A DNA stretch of 64,000 bases from Amycolatopsis sp. FDAARGOS 1241 (GTDB taxonomy: Bacteria; Actinomycetota; Actinomycetes; Mycobacteriales; Pseudonocardiaceae): positions 8,584,001 through 8,648,000 of the forward strand of contig NZ_CP069526.1 of assembly GCF_016889705.1 (NCBI RefSeq), given 5' to 3'. Positions 58,407-64,000 of the stretch are shown here, piece after piece. Below the pieces are notes generated by a model, which made no database searches, was not told the DNA's origin, and worked only from the letters and a program-made list of their open reading frames with translations. The stretch's first letter is position 1. Each line of letters starts with the position of its first letter. A program made the translations under genes and the position numbers.

Positions 58407-59772
58407 ATGACCGACGCGAAGTTCGAGAAGCTGCCGCTGGTCTCGCTGTGCTTCGACTGGTTCATGGTCATCGTCGACGCGACGATCGTCAACGTCACGT
58501 TGCCGAAGCTGGGGGCTGAGTTCGGGACGACGGTCGCGGGCGGCAGTGGGTGGCCGACGCGTACACGGTGGTGTTCGCCGCGTTGCTGTTGTCCGCCGGG
58601 TGGTTCGGGGATCGGCTCGGGGGACGCGTGGTGTTCCGGACCGGGCTGGCGGTGTTCGTCGTGGCGTCGCTGGCGTGCGCGCTGGCGCCGAGCCTCGGCG
58701 CGCTCATCGCGGCGCGTGCGGTGCAAGGCATCGGCGCCGAGGCTTGGTGCCCTCGTCCCTGTCACTGGTTCGCCCAGTTACGACGACCGGGAGCGCGCCC
58801 GGGCGATCGGTGTGCGGGCCATGGTCGGAGGTGTCGCGTCCGGGTGCGGTCGGTTGCTGGGTGGTGTGCTCGCCGGCACGCTCGGCTGGCGCTGGCTGTT
58901 CGCGGTGAACGTGCCGATCGGCGTCGTCGGTCTGCTGATGGTGTGGCGCCACGTGCGCGCCGGCCGGGACCGCGCCCGCCGGCGCCGGTTCGACGGCTGG
59001 GGTCAGGCCGCTGCGGTCGTCGCGCTGGTGTGCCTGACGGCGGCGTTGGTGCAGGCGGGGCAATCGGGGCCGGGTGCGCCGGGCACGCTGGCGCTGTTCG
59101 CCGCGTTCGTCGTGGGGGCGGGGTCGTTCGTGGTGATCGAGCGGCGCGGCGCCGACCCCATGCTGCTGCCCACGCTGTTCCGCAGCCGTTGCCGTCTCGG
59201 CGACGACCGTGGGCCTGTTGATGAATCTGGGTTGCTACGGGCAGCTGTTCATCTTGACCCTCTACCCCCAGCAGGTGCGCCAGCTCTCGCCGCTCGTCAC
59301 AGGTTTGGCCCTGCTGCCCCAGACCGGCGTGATCGCGGTGGGTTCGTGGGTCGGCGGCCGCCTCACCGCCCGCTTCGGCCCGCGGTTGCCGATGTTGATC
59401 GGCCTCTCAGTGGGCGCAGCACGGTTCTTCGCGCTGACCGTGGTCCACGAGGGCTTCTCGTACCCGGCCCTGGCCGCCCCGATCGCCGCTGCGGGCATCG
59501 GCATTTCGTTCACCATGCCCGCGGCGACGGCTGCCGTCGTCGAAGACGTGCCGCCCGAACGCGCCGGCATCGCCTCCGACGCCCTGAACGCCGGCCGCCA
59601 GGTCGGCGGCGCGCTCGGCATCGCCCTGCTCGGCTCGTTCGTCGGCGGCGCGTTCCTCCCGGGCTTCCGGCTGGCCGTGGTGATCGCCGGCGTCACCTAC
59701 GTCCTGGCCGTCGCGGTGGCGACGCTCGTGCCACGGCACGTCGAGCAACCGCTGGTGGCCGCCCGGTGGTGA
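58407..59772 (+). pseudogene. MFS (EmrB/QacA-type) exporter with several frameshifts
   Basis: Consecutive segments of one 14-helix exporter appear in different frames: LVSLCFDWFMVIVDATIVNV at the start; VADAYTVVFAALLLSAGWFG, DRLGGRVVFRTGLAVFVVAS (frame change near 58545); LVPSSLSLVRP (change near 58742); YDDRERARAIGVRAMVGGVA, WRWLFAVNVPIGVVGLLMVW (change near 58778); and GLLMNLGCYGQLFILTLYPQ, GISFTMPAATAAVVEDVPPE, RAGIASDALNAGRQVGGALG to the end (change near 59195). All segments are well conserved. Four or more single-base changes mean it is non-functional as read, or the assembly has errors. Confidence 0.82.
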
Positions 59773-59775
59773 GCT

Positions 59776-60237
59776 TCAGCCCTCTTCGCGCTGCCGCCAG
59801 GTGGTGACCTTCCGCTCGTGCCGGCTGTCGAAGTGCGCGTCGCGGCGGGCCTGCCACGGGGACATCTCCAGGCGGCGCAGGACGTGGAGCTGTTCGGTCG
59901 CCTTGACGACCTCGAAGCCGGCCGCGGTCAGGATCGTGGACATCGAGTCGCGCATCGTGGTGTGGATCGTGGTGCGCAGGCGCGTGAAGGCGGCGAGCTC
60001 CGCGCCCTTGCCGAACGGGTCGTCGCCCCAGGCGTCGTGGGCGGCGTCGCGGAGGATGGCGTGGGTCTCCCAGCCGACCGTGACGCGGTTGCCCGCCACG
60101 TCGATTGCCACCTGCGCACCCGCCGTACCCGGCGGCGGGTCCTCCGGCGTCACCGGCAGCCCGGCGGCCGCCAGCTCGGACCTGACCTGGTGCGCAATGC
60201 TCCGCAACGACAGGTGGCTGAAGTCTTCTGGCGCCAT
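59776..60237 (-). CDS. conserved-looking protein of unknown function
   Basis: 153 residues from ATG 60237. Composition is normal coding: DFSHLSLRSIAHQVRSELAA, GAQVAIDVAGNRVTVGWETH, FTRLRTTIHTTMRDSMSTIL, AAGFEVVKATEQLHVLRRLE, with a basic tail (RRDAHFDSRHERKVTTWRQR). I do not recognise the family. Its stop lies 4 bases after the MFS gene on the opposite strand. Confidence 0.65.
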   Translation of the reverse strand: MAPEDFSHLSLRSIAHQVRSELAAAGLPVTPEDPPPGTAGAQVAIDVAGNRVTVGWETHAILRDAAHDAWGDDPFGKGAELAAFTRLRTTIHTTMRDSMSTILTAAGFEVVKATEQLHVLRRLEMSPWQARRDAHFDSRHERKVTTWRQREEG

Positions 60238-60422
60238 ACCACCCATCCTCCCCCGCAACCGGCGATCATGGGGCACCCGCTCGAACCGACACTTCACCGC
60301 CTCCGGTGGCGGCTCCCCCGTATTCCGGTCGCCATGGCGGCGAACGTCGAGGAGGCAAGCATGGAACCCGCTCGCTCCCGCAAAGCCGAGGACCTGCCGC
60401 GTGTCGTCGCCGCCGCGCCAAG

Positions 60423-60850
60423 ATGGTGAGCCTTGACTGGAACACCGCTCGTCGAGCCGGCAGCGCTCGCCCCGATGGATGTGCTCGGGTCGGGTGGTCT
60501 GGCTGGCGTTGGCGGTCGGCATGCAAGGTCCTTTCCGCCGCCGTTCTGCGAAATCGCGTCATCGTTGGGGGAAACCGCCTCTCGATCCGCGGGGTATGCG
60601 CGTGGCGCCGCGTTTCGCTCGACCGGCTGGTGTCCGTGCACGCCCGAAGCAGAGGACAGGCGCGACTCTGGCGACTCGAGCTCAGGGACGCCGACGGCAA
60701 CCGCGTACTCCTGACGCTGAACGCCTACCTGCCCCACGACCGCGCGCGCGTGATGAACGCCATCGGACCGTCACTGATGTCCGACCGCGTCAACCGAAAA
60801 GGACCCGTCGAGCAAGCGATCGCAGGGAAGCTCCGGTCGCCTGACGAAAA
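60423..60850 (+). pseudogene. remnant of a PH-like membrane protein
   Basis: One frame holds a membrane helix fragment (RVVWLALAVGMQ, about 60490-60525); another, from about 60530, holds AVLRNRVIVGGNRLSIRGVC, AWRRVSLDRLVSVHARSRGQ, WRLELRDADGNRVLLTLNAY and RARVMNAIGPSLM, a bacterial PH-like fold with the helix that precedes it. The helix and the fold belong together only if a frame change near 60528 is removed. The 3' limit is uncertain. Confidence 0.45.
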
Positions 60851-61373
60851 CCGCGACCGTCATGACAACCACCCCGCGGACTCGGCTTCGCGCGCTCGGC
60901 TGGGCCGCTGCGGTGGTGGCGCAACCAGGAGCAACCGCTCGACCAAGCCGAGGAAACCGGAGTCGCCGCCACACCCCGGGATGGCAAGCAGCTCGCCGGG
61001 CACCGAACGCACGCGAGCAACCCCCTGACCTGCGTCTTCATCGGTGGCCACGGCCGCGGGCGAACTGGCGAACCTTCCGCTTTTCGGTCCGCGCCGCGGC
61101 AGCACGATGTGCCCCGGGCGCGGGCCGGTGCAGTGGTGAGTGTGTCGTCGATGATCGCAGCGACGGTCCGTTGGCGACGGAACCGCCGGACGTCCGCGGC
61201 GGACTCGTGGCCGGCGGCGGAAGTTGTCCGCCCGGCGGGTCACCCTGAACGGGAGGTCCGGCGAAATGGGCTTTCGGCCCTTGTCCGTGGCCTGTGGTGC
61301 CGGGAGACGCTGGGTGCTTGTTCGGGCAGGCGCGGGGCTGAGCACCGTCGAGGCGAAGGTGGGTGAAGCGATC
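60851..61373. other. gene-poor stretch before the FUSC gene
   Basis: No supported gene in 523 bases. It contains the tRNA-Phe-like segment at 61044-61087. GTGGGTGAAGCG just before 61374 is a weak ribosome site for the FUSC gene. Confidence 0.4.
61044..61087 (-). repeat. diverged copy of the tRNA-Phe 3' half (old attachment site?)
   Basis: Aligned with 63135-63177, 38 of about 42 bases agree with one gap, including 14 consecutive identical bases ACCTTCCGCTTTTC. The T-loop word GTCGAAC reads GGCGAAC here, so it is decayed. Same orientation as the cleaner copy 2.1 kb to the right. Confidence 0.6.
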
Positions 61374-62519
61374 ATGGCCAGTGCGAGCACGCGGCCCGTT
61401 CACCGGCGGACGCGGGCGGGGCCGCTGTCGAAGGTGTTCGCGCTCGATCCCGCGGGGATCAACTGGCCGCGAGCGGTGCTGTTCGTGGACGTCGCGCTGG
61501 TGCCGCTGGTCGTGTTCTGGGCCATTGGGGACGAGGAATACCTGCTGAGCGCGCTGTTCGGCGCGTTGTTCGCAGCGCTGTCCGACCCGGGCGGTGGCTA
61601 CGGGAACCGTGCCGCGCGCATCGCGGTCTTCGTGTTGATCGGCGCGGCGTTGACCGCGCTCGGGTTCGGTCTCGGCGGGAGCGGTTGGGGCTGGGTCGCG
61701 CTCGCAGCGTTCGCGGTCACGCTGGCGGCGAGCTTGACGCTCACCTTCGGGGTGCACAGGTTCGTTGCGTCCCTGCTCCTCGACATCTGGTTCATCATCG
61801 CCGTCGGCGCGGCGTTCGCCCTCCACCAGGCAGACATCACCAGTCACACCTGGCTCCAGGTGCTTGCGTGGGCCGGGGGGGCGGCGCTGTGGATCGCGGT
61901 GACGTTCATCGGGTGGCTGATCCACGGGCGCCGGGACCGGCCCCAGGTGGTCGCGGAGCTGCCCGGTGACACGTCGCGACACGGGCTGACCCGGCCACTG
62001 ATCATGTTCGCGGTGATCCGCGCCGTGGTCATCGGAGGTACCGTCGCGATCGCGTTCGGACTGGAGTTGTCGCACGGTTACTGGATGCCGATCGCGGCCA
62101 TCGTCGCGATGAAACCGAGCTTGGCGCAGGGCACGCTCGTGGCCGCGCAGCGCCTGGCCGGCGCCCTGCTCGGCGCCGCCGCGGCCGCGGTGGTCCTGCT
62201 GATACCGGCGAGCGAACACGGACCCGAACTGGCCGCCGTCAGCCGCGGCCTCGAAGTGGTTGCGCTGATCATTTTGATGCACGGCTGCGCGATCCGTTTC
62301 TGGAACTACGCGCTGTACTGCGCCGCCATCGCCACGGGAGTGCTGATCCTGGTGGACCTCCCCCAGCCCTCCGACTACTCCGCCGAGGGCTACCGCGTCC
62401 TCTGGACGTTGTGCGGCGCGGGAATCGCCGTCCTCGTCATGTTTCTCGCCGGCCTGCTCGCCAGACGCAGCGCCCCGCACCCCGCCACGCCGCAGCAACC
62501 GGCAGCCCCACCACCATGA
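61374..62519 (+). CDS. FUSC-family membrane protein
   Basis: 381 residues with about ten hydrophobic segments in two halves: AVLFVDVALVPLVVFWAIGD, LLSALFGALFAALSDPGG, IAVFVLIGAALTALGFGLGG, then after a polar loop (HGRRDRPQVVAELPGDTSRH) AVIRAVVIGGTVAIAFGLEL, YWMPIAAIVAMKPSLAQGTL (FUSC signature), LAGALLGAAAAAVVLLIPAS. The family exports aromatic acids or similar. It lies between the two tRNA-Phe 3'-half copies, so it may have arrived with an integrated element. ATG 61374. Confidence 0.85.
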   Translation: MASASTRPVHRRTRAGPLSKVFALDPAGINWPRAVLFVDVALVPLVVFWAIGDEEYLLSALFGALFAALSDPGGGYGNRAARIAVFVLIGAALTALGFGLGGSGWGWVALAAFAVTLAASLTLTFGVHRFVASLLLDIWFIIAVGAAFALHQADITSHTWLQVLAWAGGAALWIAVTFIGWLIHGRRDRPQVVAELPGDTSRHGLTRPLIMFAVIRAVVIGGTVAIAFGLELSHGYWMPIAAIVAMKPSLAQGTLVAAQRLAGALLGAAAAAVVLLIPASEHGPELAAVSRGLEVVALIILMHGCAIRFWNYALYCAAIATGVLILVDLPQPSDYSAEGYRVLWTLCGAGIAVLVMFLAGLLARRSAPHPATPQQPAAPPP

Positions 62520-62529
62520 CCACGAAGCC

Positions 62530-62699
62530 GTGAGCCGTGCCAGGCGTTGCTCACCTTCGCAGGTCAGAACACTGTCGGCGATGTCTGCCAAATGGCAGTA
62601 CTCCGAGTGCTTCGCGGCCAGCTCGTGAAACCGAGCGGCGATCTCGACCCAAGGGACCTCATCGAAGCGGTCGGGCCACGCTCGCGAGTTCATCCGCAT
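62530..62699 (-). pseudogene. short gene fragment of unknown family
   Basis: From ATG 62699 the frame RMNSRAWPDRFDEVPWVEIA, ARFHELAAKHSEYCHLADIA, DSVLTCEGEQRLARLTAS has normal protein composition, then runs into the antisense of the FUSC gene without a fitting stop. It looks like a gene end cut by rearrangement. Not recognised. Confidence 0.35.
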
Positions 62700-62775
62700 G
62701 CGATCAGTGTCAAGCGCGCACCAGCGCGACCCGCGAACCGCTCGACGCATCGGATCGGTCTGCTGCCGCCAGGGC

Positions 62776-63057
62776 ATGGAGGAGGCCGGGCAGACCCTGC
62801 AAGCCCTGCACGACATCGGCTCACACGCCGGCACGGGTTCGGGTTTCAACCTCACGGGCCTGCGCGAGCACGGACACTTCACTGTCTCCGACGACTCGAC
62901 GGCCTGGTCGTTCGTCGCGCGCCGGCTGCAACGACCCGCGCTGCCCGAATTCATCGGCGGCCCGCACAAGAACTTGCGCGAACTGCTTCAGCTGGGCAAT
63001 GCACTGGCGCCGCTTCGCACTCCGCTGAACAAGTACTTCTGGAAGGAAGCGGCGTGA
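62776..63057 (+). CDS. small protein or fragment of unknown function
   Basis: 93 residues from ATG 62776: MEEAGQTLQALHDIGSHAGT, FNLTGLREHGHFTVSDDSTA, WSFVARRLQRPALPEFIGGP, HKNLRELLQLGNALAPLRTP, LNKYFWKEAA. Coding-like composition, no recognised domain; GGAGG falls inside the start. It may be the C-terminal part of a longer mobile-element gene. Confidence 0.4.
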   Translation: MEEAGQTLQALHDIGSHAGTGSGFNLTGLREHGHFTVSDDSTAWSFVARRLQRPALPEFIGGPHKNLRELLQLGNALAPLRTPLNKYFWKEAA

Positions 63058-63087
63058 GACCCTCATTGAGACCCTGGATACGAAACC

Positions 63088-63113
63088 GGCCCCACCCGGT
63101 CGGGTTGGGGGCC
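63088..63113 (-). terminator. tRNA-type terminator left of the att site
   Basis: On the minus strand GGCCCCCAACCCG and CGGGTGGGGCC form a stem 22 bases beyond the 3' end of the tRNA-Phe fragment, as expected for the original terminator of that tRNA gene. Confidence 0.6.
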
Positions 63114-63135
63114 TGTTTTCGCAGGTAAACCGTTG

Positions 63136-63177
63136 TGGCCAGGGCCGGGGTCGAACCGGCGACCTTCCGCTTTTCAG
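63136..63177 (-). repeat. tRNA-Phe 3'-half attachment site
   Basis: On the minus strand the 42 bases read CTGAAAAGCGGAAGG (anticodon loop with GAA, 3' anticodon arm), then the T-arm GTCGCCGGTTCGACCCCGGC and the acceptor 3' strand CCTGGCCA. The 5' half of the tRNA is absent: sequence to the right (AGTTCTACGC onward) does not pair. It is therefore a duplicated attachment core, not a working tRNA gene. Confidence 0.82.
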
Positions 63178-63299
63178 TTCTACGCAAGACCGTTCGGACG
63201 CGATCAAGCAAGGCCGAAATCCCAGGTCAGAGCGCATCTACAACCGGGCTTGAACTCGTTTGACCGCGGGTGAACTGAGACGGAGATTGAGACGGCAAA

Positions 63300-63348
63300 G
63301 AGGCTGCAACAGAGGGGCGCGGCCTTCACCCCCTTCTGTTCCAGCCTC
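63300..63348. repeat. long imperfect hairpin
   Basis: GAGGCTGCAACAGAGGGG and CCCCCTTCTGTTCCAGCCTC form about 17 base pairs around an 11-base GC-rich loop. It could be a terminator at the element's end or a structured recombination site. Confidence 0.6.
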
Positions 63349-63400
63349 TTCTGAGACACCTGTGACATACCGTTAGTGTGGGGAAAGACTGTCACACCAG

Positions 63401-63451
63401 GTGTCACACCCATTTACCAGTTCGGAGGCCATAGAGTGACAGGTGTGACAC
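63401..63451. repeat. GTGTCACACC/GGTGTGACAC dyad, copy 1
   Basis: GTGTCACACC (63401-63410) and GGTGTGACAC (63442-63451) are exact inverted repeats; a further GTCACACC lies at 63391. The enclosed CATTTACC and GAGTGACA words recur in copy 2. Confidence 0.7.
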
Positions 63452-63575
63452 TCGCGACCAGTCCTGGGTGTCACTCCCCATCACGTGCACGGTCGGTAGC
63501 TGGCGACCAGTTGGCCGCATCCGCGCCGAGCGCTCTCGTGCCGAATACGAATGCACGACGGAGGCGGCATGGAGG

Positions 63576-63883
63576 ATGATCCTCCGCGTGCATCGGGTAG
63601 GCGGCTGGATTCTCGACGACAACCTCACCAAGGTCGTCGAATACATCGCCGCGCTCGCCCACTACCGCTGGGACGATCTCGACAACGGCGCCCTGGAAGC
63701 TGGCATCCCCGAGACGGACGCAGACCTCCCGCCCGACACATGGTTCGAATATCCGGTCGTGGGGACGACCGAACTCACGCTCCGGATCGCGCGCGATCAC
63801 GGCGCCGGAATCCTGAGTGTGATCATCGACGGTGACATAAACTGTACTCGCCGCTCGCTTCGAGACGCTGCTGGATTTCCACT
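63576..63883 (+). pseudogene. small accessory protein with one frameshift
   Basis: From ATG 63576 (or GTG 63588) the frame HRVGGWILDDNLTKVVEYIA, ALAHYRWDDLDNGALEAGIP, WFEYPVVGTTELTLRIARDH and LSVIIDGDI is clearly protein. After about 63841 the expected continuation VLAARFETLLDFH with TGA at 63881-63883 is in the next frame; as read, the first frame stays open to the window's right edge. About 100 residues in repaired form. I do not know a function. It lies between the two GTGTCACACC dyads. Confidence 0.6.
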
Positions 63884-63917
63884 GATAGGCGAGCCGCTGC
63901 AGGTTGGATGTCGCACC

Positions 63918-63975
63918 CTGTCACACCTATTTACAGGTCAAACGCTCTGGAGTGACAGAGTGAAAGGTGTGACAG
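63918..63975. repeat. CTGTCACACC/GGTGTGACAG dyad, copy 2
   Basis: CTGTCACACC (63918-63927) and GGTGTGACAG (63966-63975) enclose TATTTACAGG and GAGTGACAG, matching copy 1 at 63401-63451 in order. The repeat interval is about 520 bases. Confidence 0.7.
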
Positions 63976-64000
63976 CGCTCGCCGGATCCGTTCATGACCA

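Noticed and set aside
63136..63177. Functional tRNA-Phe gene
   Set aside because: Only the anticodon loop, T arm and acceptor 3' strand are present; there is no D arm or matching 5' acceptor strand.

Overview
The window looks like chromosome of a high-GC actinomycete, most plausibly a Pseudonocardiaceae (Amycolatopsis-like). GC is about 70% nearly throughout, GTG and TTG starts are common, and most operons use 4-base GTGA/ATGA stop-start overlaps. Gene content fits: an XRE–HbhA–DUF2516 block in the order of Mycobacterium Rv0474–Rv0476, CGNR-finger regulators, DUF397 and Scr1-type XRE genes, DUF574 methyltransferases and a MocR/YczE pair. No database search was possible. Family names come from motifs and overall resemblance.

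Layout. 0–7.7 kb: an operon of YbaK, an ornithine-cyclodeaminase-like protein and a HAL/PAL-type lyase whose MIO triad is altered; DUF2516–HbhA–XRE; a PIMT-like methyltransferase with a Gly/Ser-rich insert; small zinc-ribbon, kinase-like, VOC and CGNR genes. 7.7–13.9 kb: DUF445, a class I aminotransferase and a Ser/Gly-rich exported protein, bracketed by two inverted copies of a hairpin-bearing intergenic repeat. 13.9–23.7 kb: MocR/YczE, a Clp-N protein with its small HTH partner, PP2C-like and DUF998 genes, ACC-deaminase-like enzyme, amidase–TetR–MpaB operon, and CGNR/hydrolase. 23.7–28.2 kb: an IS pile-up (one IS intact with a frameshift site, one intact, others decayed). 28.3–43.8 kb: flavin and aldo-keto oxidoreductases, DUF397, DUF574 methyltransferase, glycosyltransferase, XRE, metallo-hydrolase, PadR, 6-phosphogluconate dehydrogenase, and a second Clp-N/HTH locus fused into one protein and followed by a 22-codon membrane peptide. 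43.8–49.4 kb: IclR – P450 – [2Fe-2S] ferredoxin – ferredoxin reductase – PobA, a coherent module likely turning a 4-substituted benzoate into 4-hydroxybenzoate and then protocatechuate. 49.4–60.2 kb: MetE-core methyltransferase with NIPSNAP, NCS2 permease, rhomboid-like protein, PAS–GGDEF–EAL protein, NAT, YciI, methyltransferase and a broken MFS exporter. 60.2–64 kb: a FUSC exporter and fragments beside a copy of the 3' half of tRNA-Phe, which reads as the left end of an integrated element that leaves the window.

Regulation is unusually legible. Several divergent or autoregulated promoters carry clear dyads: XRE (3893), MocR (15316), the paired Clp-N/HTH operators (16769 and 43063), TetR (19461), CGNR (22808), AKR (30727), PadR (39105) and IclR (47825). 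The most notable is the double palindrome shared by the two Clp-N/HTH loci 26 kb apart, with the same 12-base spacer and an apparently leaderless promoter built into each.

At least six otherwise well-preserved genes carry single-base frameshifts (30.9, 38.3, 43.1, 58.4, 60.5 and 63.6 kb). Either this strain has many young pseudogenes or the assembly has residual indel errors, and the calls there are made with that in mind.
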